Shown: piece after piece, positions 25,581 to 34,561 of the stretch
Numbering within the stretch: position 1 is the stretch's first letter
Layout of the letters: every line of letters begins with the position of its first letter
Source of the DNA: CBDDBX01 sp965225955
Lineage (GTDB): Bacteria; Acidobacteriota; Aminicenantia; UBA2199
Assembly (NCBI GenBank): GCA_965225955.1
Contig: CBDDBX010000018.1
Span: forward strand, 62,001 to 126,000
Direction: 5' to 3'
DNA: 64,000 bases
Notes under the pieces: generated by a model
What the model was told of the DNA's origin: nothing
The model's input: only the letters and a program-made list of their open reading frames with translations
The model's database searches: none
Made by a program: the position numbers and the translations under genes

Positions 25581-26606
25581 ATGAAAATTCTGAGTCATCA
25601 TGTCTATTCCGGCGGTCAGTCAGAAAAACATACAACTCACCAGATAAAGGAAAAGCTGGAAGTTGTGTCAGGTAGTACAAGAATTACAGAAGAGAATAGC
25701 ACATTAAAGATATCGCACAATTCTGAAACAGATATGAATATTACAGATCTGTTCAGAAACCCTGAATCTTCAAAAGATATACAGAAAGGTGAAACAACTT
25801 TGCTGCCGGGATTACAGATTATGAGAGCAATTCTTGAAAAGTTTTTCGGGGTAAAATTTGAACTGCCTGATGAAGAGGAAGAGAGTCAATCTTCCGGGAA
25901 TCAGGTAATAGATGGCAGCAGTGAAACTCAACCTGACTGGGGAATGCGTTATCAGTATGAAGAAGTTCAAATCAATAAAGAAAAGGTAAATTTTAACGCT
26001 AAAGGATCAGCCACTACAGATAAAGGAGAAAAGTTTGAGTTTTCCCTTGAACTGGAGATGGCCCATGAAACGAGAAAAGAGATGAACTTCTCTTTCAGTG
26101 CAGGTAAACTTACAGATCCTCTTGTTATAAATTACAACAGACAAGGAGCTGCTTTATCGGAAGATAAGTTCAGTTTTGATATCAATAGTGATGGTAAAAA
26201 AGAACTATTACCGGAGCTCACCTCAGCATCAGGTTTTCTTGTACTGGACAGAAACGGAAATGGAAAAATTGACGATGGTAGAGAACTCTTTGGTCCCACT
26301 ACCGGCAATGGTTTTGAAGAGCTTAGAAAATTCGATTCAGATGGTAATGACTGGATAGACGAAAATGATCCGGTGTATTTTAAACTTTCTGTCTGGCATC
26401 CCGGGAAATCTGATGCAGACCTGAGTTCTATGAAAGATGCAAATATCGGAGCAATTTACCTGAACAGTTCTGATACTGAATTCACACTTGAAGGCGGCAG
26501 ATTAAAAAGAAGCAGTATCTATCTGGATGAAACAGGGAAAGCAGGAATTGTTCAGGAAATTGATCTGGAAAATTTCACCGAAGAAGAGATTAATACAAAC
26601 ATTTGA
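25581..26606 (+). CDS. EF-hand-like calcium-binding-domain protein
   Basis: 341 residues; GGGAGG just before the ATG at 25581 fixes the start, and the longer frame from 25497 runs through the motif copy and has no site. The N-terminal half is polar and unrecognised (DUF-like), with no signal peptide. Residues about 195-300 hold two dense calcium-loop-like stretches, DINSDGKKE and DRNGNGKIDDGRELFG, then FDSDGNDWIDENDPVYFKLSVW, a combination common in proteins linked to RTX or haemolysin-type domains. No secretion genes are adjacent. The function is unknown. Confidence 0.75.
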   Translation: MKILSHHVYSGGQSEKHTTHQIKEKLEVVSGSTRITEENSTLKISHNSETDMNITDLFRNPESSKDIQKGETTLLPGLQIMRAILEKFFGVKFELPDEEEESQSSGNQVIDGSSETQPDWGMRYQYEEVQINKEKVNFNAKGSATTDKGEKFEFSLELEMAHETRKEMNFSFSAGKLTDPLVINYNRQGAALSEDKFSFDINSDGKKELLPELTSASGFLVLDRNGNGKIDDGRELFGPTTGNGFEELRKFDSDGNDWIDENDPVYFKLSVWHPGKSDADLSSMKDANIGAIYLNSSDTEFTLEGGRLKRSSIYLDETGKAGIVQEIDLENFTEEEINTNI

Positions 26607-26673
26607 ATAAAAAGCGAATTTACAGGCAAAAAAACAGATAATTCACGGCATTAACCAAACTTTTCAAAGATTT

Positions 26674-26703
26674 TTGTGATATCTATCGCTTTTTTGATAT
26701 AAT
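26674..26703 (+). promoter_or_regulatory. Promoter of the LolA-like lipoprotein gene
   Basis: -35 TTGTGA (26674-26679), an 18-base spacer and -10 TATAAT (26698-26703), with AGGAG at 26712 before the ATG at 26725. Confidence 0.6.
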
Positions 26704-26724
26704 ACTATATTAGGAGAATGTAAG

Positions 26725-27474
26725 ATGTATAAAAAAATATTATCCATAATCGTTATCCTGGCTGTAGCTGCATGTCTGAATGCAGGAGAAATTAAAGATG
26801 GCCGGGAACTCATAAAAAAAATGTACGAAAAATACAATGGGAAGTGGCATAAAAATATAACTTATACTCAGGTGGCAGATCTGTACAATAAAAAAGGAGA
26901 TTTTGTCCGCAAAGAGATAAGTCAGGAACTTATAAGTATGCCAGGTAAACTCATTGTCAAAGTGGGTAATAAAGATAGTGGCGATGGACATATGTATAAG
27001 AACGAAACCACATACATCTTCAAAGATGGTGAACTTGTATTTAAAAAGAAGAGACCACATTTTGTAATTCTCTCCGGTTATGATGTATACAGTCTTCCAC
27101 CAGATACCACTGCAGATAAACTGGAATGTATGGGATATGATCTAACCAGAATATGCGAAACAACATTTAATAACAGAGATGTTTTTATTGTTGGAGTAAC
27201 TGATCCCTCTGATAAAAAAAGCAGTCAGTTATGGGTGGATAAAAAGGACCTGTATCTTGTTAAGTCAATAATTTATGACCCTAAATATAAACGCACCCTT
27301 GAAGTGATCTTAACCGGTTATAAAAAGTTTGATGAAAAATGGCTCTCTACAGGAATGATATTTAAAGTTAATGACAGATTAAAAGTAAAACAGAAATATG
27401 TAGATATAACATTCCCTACAGAGCTTCCTGAAGATCTTTTCTCTGTAGAAGATTTTGAAGATAGTGAATGGTAA
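26725..27474 (+). CDS. LolA-like exported lipoprotein
   Basis: 249 residues. A hydrophobic signal with a possible lipobox (VAAC) precedes a beta-rich domain: GRELIKKMYEKYNGKWHKNITYTQ, SQELISMPGKLIVKVG, QLWVDKKDLYLVKSIIYDP, YKKFDEKWLSTGMIFKVND. This pattern fits LolA-fold or DUF-type outer-membrane lipoprotein carriers. It differs from the 23319 gene in having its own promoter and no exporter beside it. The role is unknown beyond probable periplasmic lipid or lipoprotein handling. Confidence 0.65.
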   Translation: MYKKILSIIVILAVAACLNAGEIKDGRELIKKMYEKYNGKWHKNITYTQVADLYNKKGDFVRKEISQELISMPGKLIVKVGNKDSGDGHMYKNETTYIFKDGELVFKKKRPHFVILSGYDVYSLPPDTTADKLECMGYDLTRICETTFNNRDVFIVGVTDPSDKKSSQLWVDKKDLYLVKSIIYDPKYKRTLEVILTGYKKFDEKWLSTGMIFKVNDRLKVKQKYVDITFPTELPEDLFSVEDFEDSEW

Positions 27475-27478
27475 ACAG

Positions 27479-27507
27479 TTGATTTAATAATCACTTTTCT
27501 CCATAAT
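27479..27507 (+). promoter_or_regulatory. Promoter with very short leader
   Basis: -35 TTGATT (27479-27484), a 17-base spacer and -10 CATAAT (27502-27507). The ATG at 27518 follows after 10 bases and has no Shine-Dalgarno site. Confidence 0.5.
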
Positions 27508-27517
27508 TATCTGATTA

Positions 27518-28840
27518 ATGAAATATCGATACAGAATCTTTATTTTAATATCAGTATTAATACTACTCTCCTGTAAAGAAGAGAAAAAAATCGCAGCACT
27601 GGATCAGCTGGCAGAAAAATACGTAAAACTGGTATTAAAAGCAGGCCTTTACGATTCAAAACTGATAGATTCATACTATGGGCCACAGGAGTGGCTTCCA
27701 ACTAAATCCAGCACCAGTACTTTTGACTTTGAGTTTTTCAAAAGAAGATCCAATGCTCTGATATCTCAACTTGAAATTATTAAAAACAGTACTCCTCTTC
27801 TTAAAGCTCAGAAAAAAAGATGTAATTTCATAATAAAACAGCTGGAAGCATTAAAGACCCGACTTTACATCTTAAATGGCGGCGTTCTTCCTTTTGTTGA
27901 AGAAACACGTAAACTATTTGATATAGTATTACCGGAATTTAATTCAGACTGGTACATAAAAAGATTCTACGAACTCGACAAACTCCTGCCCGGTGATGGA
28001 GAGTTATACGCCCGACTTCAGAAATACCGGAAGCGGTTCATTATTCCGGCAGGAAAACTTAAACGAATAATGGAGATAATATACAGAGAAGCCAGAAGAG
28101 TAACTTCCAAACACATAGAACTACCTGAAAACGAGAAAGTAAGGCTTCAGTTTGTAAACCGCAAAACATGGATCTGCTATAATGAATACAAAGGGAAGAA
28201 CTACACTATACTGAATGTAAATACCGATAATTTAATAGATATTAACACTGCAATTAATCTCATCTGCACAGAAACATACCCTGGTCACCATCTAATGAAT
28301 ATTAAATGCGAGCAGCTTTTTTATAAGAAGAATAATTGGGCAGAATATTCCATTAAACCTCTTTTCAGCCCCCAATCCATGGTTCTGGAGGCAATACCAA
28401 TGTCAGCTACTTCACTTGTATTCCCTATGAAAAGAAGAGTGAGTTTTGCAACAGATATCCTTTTTCCTATAGCAGGTATTTCAGAAAAAGAGGCAGAAAA
28501 ATATTTCAAAATCACCGAACTTGTTCAATCACTAAGCATGATGAGAATAGAAGTAGCCAGAAGATATCTGAATAATATGCTTTCAAAAGAGAAAGCCGCC
28601 GATTTTGCTAAAAGGCATATACTAACAGGTCAGGATACAGCTGAGAAATTCATAGCTTATCTTGATAGTTTCAGATCATATCCGGTAACCACCAATTATG
28701 GACCTTTCCTTATAGAGAAATATATAAAGAACCTTCAAAAAAAAACAGATCCTACTCCTGAAGATAGATGGAATGCGTTAAAATTAATGATGAAGAGCCA
28801 CATTCTCCCTTCAGATATTCAGAATTTAAATGAACTCTAA
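27518..28840 (+). CDS. DUF885-like lipoprotein, putative degenerate metallohydrolase
   Basis: 440 residues. The lipobox LLSC at about residues 16-19 marks a lipoprotein. The body is helical and ends like DUF885 proteins: LICTETYPGHHLMNIKCEQ corresponds to the DUF885 HExxPGHHLQ block, and LVFPMKRRVSFATDILFP and MRIEVARRYLNNM follow. DUF885 members are HExxH-type hydrolases; here the first histidine is replaced by threonine (TETYPGHH), so activity is doubtful or the metal site differs. The 3' end overlaps cbiA by 11 bases. The family assignment rests on the short PGHH block and general layout. Confidence 0.6.
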   Translation: MKYRYRIFILISVLILLSCKEEKKIAALDQLAEKYVKLVLKAGLYDSKLIDSYYGPQEWLPTKSSTSTFDFEFFKRRSNALISQLEIIKNSTPLLKAQKKRCNFIIKQLEALKTRLYILNGGVLPFVEETRKLFDIVLPEFNSDWYIKRFYELDKLLPGDGELYARLQKYRKRFIIPAGKLKRIMEIIYREARRVTSKHIELPENEKVRLQFVNRKTWICYNEYKGKNYTILNVNTDNLIDINTAINLICTETYPGHHLMNIKCEQLFYKKNNWAEYSIKPLFSPQSMVLEAIPMSATSLVFPMKRRVSFATDILFPIAGISEKEAEKYFKITELVQSLSMMRIEVARRYLNNMLSKEKAADFAKRHILTGQDTAEKFIAYLDSFRSYPVTTNYGPFLIEKYIKNLQKKTDPTPEDRWNALKLMMKSHILPSDIQNLNEL

Positions 28841-30260
28841 TAATAGCACCCCGGGTATTATAATTGCAGGCACATCAAGTGGTTCAGGTAAGACAACTGT
28901 TACTTCAGCAATAATGTCTATTCTCAAAGAGAAACTGAATGTTCAGCCTTTTAAAACTGGCCCTGATTATATCGATCCACAGTTTCATACAGCTATTACA
29001 GGCAATTTCTCCCGCAATCTGGATTCATGGATGCTGGAAGAAGATACAATAAAATATCTTTACAGAAAAAATTCAGAAAATGCTGACATTTCCGTTATTG
29101 AAGGAGTAATGGGGCTGTTTGATGGTTTTGGAATAGATCATAATCACGGTAGTACAGCTCATATAGCCAGAATTCTGAATTTACCTGTTATACTAACAGT
29201 TGACGGCCGGGGCGTCTCCTCATCAATTGCAGCAACCATAAAAGGATTCAAAGAGTTTGATGAAAAACTCAATATTGCCGGGGTTATTCTTAATAAAATT
29301 CATGGGGACAGGCACTATCAGCTTCTTAAAAAAGCCATAGAAAAATATACAACTGTTCCGGTACTTGGTTATCTTAATTTTTCCAAAGATATAGAACTTT
29401 CAGAAAGGCACCTTGGTCTTGTACCTCAGGGTGAAGTTGATGATTTCAACACCCGCCTCATAACACTCAGAGATATTGCTGCCAGAACTCTTGATATAGA
29501 AAAGATTGTAGAAACTGCAAATAAACACAGCAAATACATCCCCCTTCTTCCATCTCCTATGGCTATTAAAAAAGTATCTGCTCCTGTTAAAATAGCTGTT
29601 GCATACGATCAGGCCTTCAACTTCTACTATAAAGATAATCTTGATCTTCTGGAATCCTGTGGCATAGAGATATCTTACTTCAGTCCTATGAAAGATAAAA
29701 CTCTACCACATGATATATCCGGTATGATACTGGGAGGAGGTTTCCCTGAAGTCTTTGCATCTCAACTCAGCGAAAACACCCATATTAAAAATGCCATCGT
29801 GAATGCCCTCTCTGAAGGCCTCCCCTGTTATGCTGAATGTGGAGGTTTTATGTATCTCTGCAGATCAATAAAGGATTTTGAAGGAATGACTCATAAAATG
29901 ACGGGGTGGTTCAATATGGATAGTGAGATGACCTCACGTCTACAGAGGTTTGGGTACATAAATATTGAGTTTAGCAAAGATACTGTTATTGGACCCCGTA
30001 GCACAACTGTAAAAGCTCATGAGTTTCACCGATCTGTAGTACATGAAGGCAGCAACAAGCCAGTCTATAGCATAACCAAAAAATATTTTGATGATAGTAT
30101 AAAAAACTGGAAGTGTGGCTTTACCAGAAAGAACACCATTGGGGGCTACCCTCACATTCACTTCTATGCAGCCCCGGAAATAGTCTTTAATTTTATAAAT
30201 AACTGTAAAAGATTCTCAGAGAATAAAAAGAACGAACACAACAGGAACAACAAGACCTGA
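28830..30260 (+). CDS. cbiA: Cobyrinate a,c-diamide synthase (CbiA/CobB)
   Basis: 476 residues. The N-terminal dethiobiotin-synthetase-like ATPase has a P-loop in AGTSSGSGKTTV (about 12-23) and GPDYIDPQFH. The C-terminal class I glutamine amidotransferase has the nucleophile C337 in YAECGGFMYL and a catalytic-type histidine in HFYAAPE near the end. It amidates the a and c carboxylates of (hydrogeno)cobyrinic acid in cobalamin synthesis. No other cobalamin genes are in the window; a B12-binding radical SAM protein is encoded at 57.5 kb. Homologous CfbB acts on nickel-sirohydrochlorin, but only in coenzyme F430 producers. The 3' end overlaps the opposite-strand PepSY-like gene by 45 bases. Confidence 0.9.
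   Translation: MNSNNSTPGIIIAGTSSGSGKTTVTSAIMSILKEKLNVQPFKTGPDYIDPQFHTAITGNFSRNLDSWMLEEDTIKYLYRKNSENADISVIEGVMGLFDGFGIDHNHGSTAHIARILNLPVILTVDGRGVSSSIAATIKGFKEFDEKLNIAGVILNKIHGDRHYQLLKKAIEKYTTVPVLGYLNFSKDIELSERHLGLVPQGEVDDFNTRLITLRDIAARTLDIEKIVETANKHSKYIPLLPSPMAIKKVSAPVKIAVAYDQAFNFYYKDNLDLLESCGIEISYFSPMKDKTLPHDISGMILGGGFPEVFASQLSENTHIKNAIVNALSEGLPCYAECGGFMYLCRSIKDFEGMTHKMTGWFNMDSEMTSRLQRFGYINIEFSKDTVIGPRSTTVKAHEFHRSVVHEGSNKPVYSITKKYFDDSIKNWKCGFTRKNTIGGYPHIHFYAAPEIVFNFINNCKRFSENKKNEHNRNNKT
29304..29313 (+). repeat. GGGGACAGGC motif copy (inside gene, sense)
   Basis: In cbiA, encoding Gly-Asp-Arg-His in NKIHGDRHYQLL, a family region where a similar sequence is often natural, so this copy may be coincidental. 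Confidence 0.5.
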
Positions 30261-30785
30261 TACCATAAGTTTCCAACCCCGGTACCTGAATCCGTTTTTT
30301 CCCCGGTTAAGCATTAATCCTGTTATAGTTATTATTATCAGAGACAGGGCAAACAGATCCGAGAACCAGATCCACCATGAGTTAGCTGATAGATGAAGTT
30401 GTACCATCTGACCAAGCAATGGTCTCTTTTTATAAGCTTCCAGCTCACCTTCCCCAGTTCTTTTATTAATGTTAATTATTCCGTTTTTATAATAGATTCT
30501 TACATTACGTCCTCTGACTCTTACTCCACGAAAATCTTTATTCATTCCCAGATGTTCAAAAGCTTTCTTACAGAACGCTTCATCAAAAGATTCACCTTCT
30601 CCGGGTAACTCTGTTTTTACTGTTTCTGTATGAAATACATATTTCGATGGATTCCATGACGCTCTATGATTCAGAGCAATACCCGAAAGAGCAAAAGATA
30701 TAATAAGTCCTGTAAAGAAGAAGCCAAGATCTCTGTGCAGAAAACTGCAGATCTTACGAATATTAATTTTTTCTGAATTAGACAT
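30216..30785 (-). CDS. PepSY-associated membrane protein
   Basis: About 189 residues. GAGGT lies 8 bases before the ATG at 30783-30785; another ATG two codons upstream is too close to that site. Three hydrophobic segments are visible: about 15-40 (FLHRDLGFFFTGLIISFALSGIALNHR), 135-158 and 170-189. The HRDxG...SGxxLNHR start and the late QLHLSANSWWIWFSD segment are typical of PepSY_TM-like proteins, some of which accompany iron or heme uptake. No partner gene is adjacent. Its last 45 bases overlap cbiA tail to tail. Confidence 0.75.
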   Translation of the reverse strand: MSNSEKINIRKICSFLHRDLGFFFTGLIISFALSGIALNHRASWNPSKYVFHTETVKTELPGEGESFDEAFCKKAFEHLGMNKDFRGVRVRGRNVRIYYKNGIININKRTGEGELEAYKKRPLLGQMVQLHLSANSWWIWFSDLFALSLIIITITGLMLNRGKNGFRYRGWKLMVSGLVVPVVFVLFIL

Positions 30786-30942
30786 TTGCATTACCTCGTA
30801 AACAACATATTCTTAAACATATACGTTGCAGAGTCAATACAGTTTTCTATATAAAAATAACTTCTTGCAGATCTGCTCCCAACAAGTTTCTTCAAACAAA
30901 AACAGATGATTGAAAATTATTTCACAATAACTATTTGTTTCT

Positions 30943-31446
30943 CTACATTTTGGCCCATTCGCTGCGCATTACGATTTCACTTTTTGGGTTTTTAAGATAA
31001 TCTGTAGAAACAACTCCATTGAGATGATCTATTTCATGCTGAACAAGTTTTGAATAGTTTTTTTCAAATCTTTCAGTAACTATTTCACCCTTTTCATTGC
31101 TATATTCAACATCTACCCATAAGTGACGCTGGGTTTTCACAAAAAAGGCCTGATCAAAACAGAGACTGCTCTCCCAGGAATCCACCAGCTCTTCACTAGC
31201 ACTCTTTATAACAGGATTAATGAGTACAAATGTTTTTCTGCGGGTATGAACATATACGATCTGCTTATGAATATTTATAAGAGGAGCAGATATCGCTTTT
31301 GCATATATACCTTTTTTAAGAATATAGTTTAAAGTGTCCTTTAAGTTATTGACAATGTCCTGTAACTCATTATCAAAACTTCTCACCTCATCACAAGGTT
31401 CTCTAAGAGACGGATTGCCCAAAAGCAGTACTTTATGAATTGCCAT
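30943..31446 (-). CDS. Degenerate peptide-deformylase-like protein
   Basis: 167 residues, about the length of peptide deformylase. It starts LLLGNPSLREPCDEV as deformylases do (GdprLr), and motif III is intact: QHEIDH with H137, E138 and H141, followed by LNGV. Motif I, GxGxAAxQ, is replaced by GIYAKAISAPL, without the catalytic glutamine. Motif II, EGCLS, reads ESSLCF (92-97), so the metal-ligand cysteine is serine or displaced by two. It keeps two of three metal ligands and may have another substrate or no deformylase activity. GAGGTGA precedes the ATG. It is not beside fmt. Confidence 0.8.
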   Translation of the reverse strand: MAIHKVLLLGNPSLREPCDEVRSFDNELQDIVNNLKDTLNYILKKGIYAKAISAPLINIHKQIVYVHTRRKTFVLINPVIKSASEELVDSWESSLCFDQAFFVKTQRHLWVDVEYSNEKGEIVTERFEKNYSKLVQHEIDHLNGVVSTDYLKNPKSEIVMRSEWAKM

Positions 31447-31481
31447 TAATCACCTCTAATGTGCTTTGTTTAAAATTGTTT

Positions 31482-32612
31482 TCAACTGTTTATAACTTTA
31501 ATATAATACTCACAACTCTTTGTTTCAAGAATTTCTTTAATGATTTTCTCAGTTTTATGATTCATCTCTCTGTAATTATAGAGATTTCTGATATTTTCAG
31601 AAACTGGTTCTTTCATTGTTGCAATCTTATGAGCCAGGCTTCCAAACTCCGGTTTTTCTCCTCTCATACGCTTTATATAGTCTATATGCTCCAGCATAAT
31701 TGCCACAAAGCTATTAGCATCCAGAACATTCTGATAGATGTGGTGAGGCATTCTGACAGGAATTGAGTATTTCTGTGCAATTTTATAGAACCTCCTGTTA
31801 ATATCTATATAATACTGCTTAACGCCATTTCCCCACTGATCATTAAATCTGAACAGAACTTTATAATAGTGTTCCATTGAGGGATGCCACTTTTTAAGTT
31901 TCTCCATAAAATACTCTTTCTGAATCCCGGGTTTCAGAGTTAATCCGCCGAAAATAATGAAATCAGCTCCAGCTTCTTTCACTTTTCTGACAGTTTCATC
32001 AAGCATCTTTTCTGTATCTGTCAGAAAGGGTAGTACGGGCATTAGAAAAACTCCACACCACAACCCTTCTGATTTAAACTTCTTAATGGCTCTTAATCTC
32101 TCAGAAGCTGAAGGCCCCCCGGGTTCAAAGAGCTTACTGATTCCATCATCAACAGAGGATAAACTGAAACTAACAACAGCTTCTGTATTTGAAGAAATCT
32201 CCTTTATCAGATCAAGATCTCTTTCTACAAGAGTGGATTTTGTAAGTATGTGAACCGGCAGGTTATATTTAAGAAATAGTTTCAGAGCTTCCCTGCTGAA
32301 CTGATACTTACTTTCAATCGGTTGATAAGAATCTGTTACTCCTCCTCCCAGAAGCATAAAGCATTTCTTCAGAGGTACTCTCTTACGTGCAGGGTTAAGC
32401 TCCCTGTTCAGAATATCAATAGCATTTTTTTTAACTGTTACTTCTTTACCAAATTCTCCTTCCACGTAGTAGTTTTCACTTCTACCATCGCAATAGGTAC
32501 AATTGTGCAGACATCCCCGGTAGAAGTTCATTCCATAAGCAGTAAGAAACCAGGAATCAACTCTCTTGCTTTTTCTCAGGATACTTTTAGCTTCAATTTC
32601 AGTAATTTTCAT
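31482..32612 (-). CDS. SPL/Rv2578c-like radical SAM protein
   Basis: About 376 residues. The radical SAM cluster is in GCLHNCTYCDGR (Cys near 34, 38 and 41), followed by LGGGVTDSYQPIE and LPVHILTKST, the layout of spore photolyase-like SPL and Rv2578c proteins. Its function is usually unknown outside spore formers, and no spore genes are seen here. The start is ATG 32610-32612; a GTG immediately upstream is also possible. The leader includes a dispersed-motif copy whose G-rich strand is in the mRNA and sits where the ribosome site should be. Confidence 0.85.
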   Translation of the reverse strand: MKITEIEAKSILRKSKRVDSWFLTAYGMNFYRGCLHNCTYCDGRSENYYVEGEFGKEVTVKKNAIDILNRELNPARKRVPLKKCFMLLGGGVTDSYQPIESKYQFSREALKLFLKYNLPVHILTKSTLVERDLDLIKEISSNTEAVVSFSLSSVDDGISKLFEPGGPSASERLRAIKKFKSEGLWCGVFLMPVLPFLTDTEKMLDETVRKVKEAGADFIIFGGLTLKPGIQKEYFMEKLKKWHPSMEHYYKVLFRFNDQWGNGVKQYYIDINRRFYKIAQKYSIPVRMPHHIYQNVLDANSFVAIMLEHIDYIKRMRGEKPEFGSLAHKIATMKEPVSENIRNLYNYREMNHKTEKIIKEILETKSCEYYIKVINS

Positions 32613-32622
32613 CACACATCCC

Positions 32623-32632
32623 GCCTGTCCCC
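32623..32632 (-). repeat. GGGGACAGGC motif copy (intergenic)
   Basis: Between the divergent SPL-like and TSUP genes, 10 bases from the SPL start and 39 bases before the TSUP ATG. Confidence 0.75.
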
Positions 32633-32671
32633 ATTTATGTTATCATACAGGATAATACTCAGAGGTAAAAA

Positions 32672-33457
32672 ATGGAAGTACTGACTTTCTCTATAGATGA
32701 AATATCAATTGCCGGATATATTTTTCTGCTGCTTGCCGGTTTTTCAGCTGGTTTTGTAGATTCCGTTGCAGGTGGAGGGGGCATAATTACCCTTCCTGCT
32801 CTTATTAGTGTGGGATTACCACCTCAACTTGCTCTTGGAACCAATAAACTACAATCCTCTTTTGGTAGTTTCAGTTCCAGTATGAACTATATAAGGAAGG
32901 GAGCAGTTAAAATAAGAGAAACTGTACTTGGAGTTATCTGCACTCTGGTAGGAGCATCTATTGGTGCATGGGCAGTTCAGCAGATAGATGCATCTTTTCT
33001 TAATAAGCTCATCCCCTTTCTTCTTACTGCAATACTTTTCTACATACTTTTTACACCAAAGCTCGGGAGTAGTGAAAAAGAGGCAAAGATATCATCATCT
33101 CTCTTCTTTCTTATTTTTGGGCTTACTCTTGGGTTCTACGACGGTTTCTTTGGACCAGGTACAGGCTCTTTCTGGACAGTACTTATAATGGTTCTCCTGG
33201 GTTCAGATATGGTAAAAGCTACAGCTATTACAAAAACAATGAATTTTACCAGTAATGTTGTATCCCTTATTGTTTTTTCCATAGGTGGCTGTATAGTCCT
33301 TCAGGTTGGGCTGGTAATGGCTGCAGGCCAGATTATTGGAGCAATGCTGGGCTCAGGTATGGTAGTAAAAAAAGGGACAGGTTTTATAAAGCCTATATTT
33401 TTAACTGTTGTAGCAATAATGGTCTGTACTATGTTTTATAAAAACTATTTTGCCTGA
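32672..33457 (+). CDS. TSUP (TauE/SafE/YfcA) family permease
   Basis: 261 residues with eight or so membrane helices. The TSUP signature GFVDSVAGGGGIITLPALISVGLPPQLALGTNK lies at about 28-60, and the repeat half-site GFYDGFFGPGTGSFW at about 150-164. The family exports or imports small sulfur-containing or organic anions. AGAGGT lies before the ATG. The last 13 bases overlap the opposite-strand aminotransferase. Confidence 0.9.
   Translation: MEVLTFSIDEISIAGYIFLLLAGFSAGFVDSVAGGGGIITLPALISVGLPPQLALGTNKLQSSFGSFSSSMNYIRKGAVKIRETVLGVICTLVGASIGAWAVQQIDASFLNKLIPFLLTAILFYILFTPKLGSSEKEAKISSSLFFLIFGLTLGFYDGFFGPGTGSFWTVLIMVLLGSDMVKATAITKTMNFTSNVVSLIVFSIGGCIVLQVGLVMAAGQIIGAMLGSGMVVKKGTGFIKPIFLTVVAIMVCTMFYKNYFA
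33374..33381 (+). repeat. GGGACAGG motif core (inside gene, sense)
   Basis: Eight-base core only, in the last periplasmic turn of the TSUP permease gene. The following base is T, not C. Confidence 0.4.
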
Positions 33458-34560
33458 TTCTGTGACTTTTCCAGATACTCTTCAAGGACTTTGAGTGCTT
33501 CCGGGAAATTTTTACGTCCCAATCCAAATCGTACATGCTTTTTATCATATCCATATACCGTGGAAGGCAGTAACATAACCCCCGATTCCTCCACAATATC
33601 TCTGCAGAATTTATCAACACAACCATCTATATTAATTTCAGGAAAAGCTATTGGTCCTGCATCCGGCTGTTTCCACCTGAACAGATCACTGAACTTCCCG
33701 GCAAATTCAGAAGCTGACTCAAGGTTTTTCTCTATTATTTCAAGGTTTCTCTTCACAATCACAGAATGATTTCTCAGACCAGCAAGTGCCAGAATTTCTG
33801 AAGGAGCACTGGAACAGATAGTAGTGTAATCTTTATATTCAGATGCTCTCTTAAAAAACTGCCTGTCCCCTGTAATCAACCATCCTATTCTCAGGCCTGG
33901 CAGAGAGAAAGTTTTTGACATACCTGAAAGTGATACTCCTTTCTCATATATATCTGCAACTGATGGTAGCCTGTCCCTCTCATTATACTCAAGCATTCTG
34001 TACATCTCATCAGAGAAGATGTGTATACCTCTTTCACCTGCAAAAGCAACTATTTTTTCAAGGTCCTGTTTTGAGATAGTTCTACCCGTAGGATTATGTG
34101 GAAAGTTTATAACTATCAGCTTAGTATCATTTCTGACAAGATCAAAAAGGCTTTCAATATTAAAATTTCCTGTATTATCAGGAGACCATCTGGAGACACT
34201 GCATCCTCTGCTTTCAATAATCTCATACAGAGACTGGTAACCCGGAAATGTCGTAATTACATGCCCCTCCTCCTTAAGAATAGTATTCATTGCGATAAAA
34301 ATACCCTCTTCTGGAGTTACTATCAGTACATCCCTCTCTTCTCTGTTACTATATAACCGGGCTACCTCTCTTCTCAGCAGAGGATGCCCCGCAGATTCCG
34401 TATATCCCAACCACAATTTGTTCCATAATTCAAGAACTTCACCATCAGCCATATTAAGAAGTTCCTTCATACTCAGAGGCTCACAATCAGAACAGCAGAG
34501 CAGCCATTTTGCTGAGAACTCATACTGAGCAAAATATCTTTCCAGTTCAAAAGGTTTCAT
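33445..34560 (-). CDS. Class I/II PLP aminotransferase
   Basis: 371 residues, fold type I. Visible landmarks are INFPHNPTGRTIS (cofactor ring contact), FSDEMYRMLEY (Asp to pyridine nitrogen), the Schiff-base lysine K216 in SGMSKTFSLPGLRIGW, and a conserved C-terminal arginine in HVRFGLGRKN. The substrate is not clear. It begins one base after the asd stop, so it is co-transcribed with aspartate-semialdehyde dehydrogenase and may act in the aspartate family pathway. Two dispersed-motif copies lie 100 bases apart inside it, encoding GDR and RDR in surface-type positions. Confidence 0.85.
   Translation of the reverse strand: MKPFELERYFAQYEFSAKWLLCCSDCEPLSMKELLNMADGEVLELWNKLWLGYTESAGHPLLRREVARLYSNREERDVLIVTPEEGIFIAMNTILKEEGHVITTFPGYQSLYEIIESRGCSVSRWSPDNTGNFNIESLFDLVRNDTKLIVINFPHNPTGRTISKQDLEKIVAFAGERGIHIFSDEMYRMLEYNERDRLPSVADIYEKGVSLSGMSKTFSLPGLRIGWLITGDRQFFKRASEYKDYTTICSSAPSEILALAGLRNHSVIVKRNLEIIEKNLESASEFAGKFSDLFRWKQPDAGPIAFPEINIDGCVDKFCRDIVEESGVMLLPSTVYGYDKKHVRFGLGRKNFPEALKVLEEYLEKSQNQAK
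33861..33870 (-). repeat. GGGGACAGGC motif copy (inside gene, sense)
   Basis: In the aminotransferase gene, encoding Gly-Asp-Arg after the IGWLIT strand. Confidence 0.65.
33969..33977 (-). repeat. GGGACAGGC motif copy (inside gene, sense)
   Basis: Second copy in the aminotransferase gene, encoding Arg-Asp-Arg in a loop after DEMYRMLEY. Confidence 0.6.
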
Positions 34561-34561
34561 A

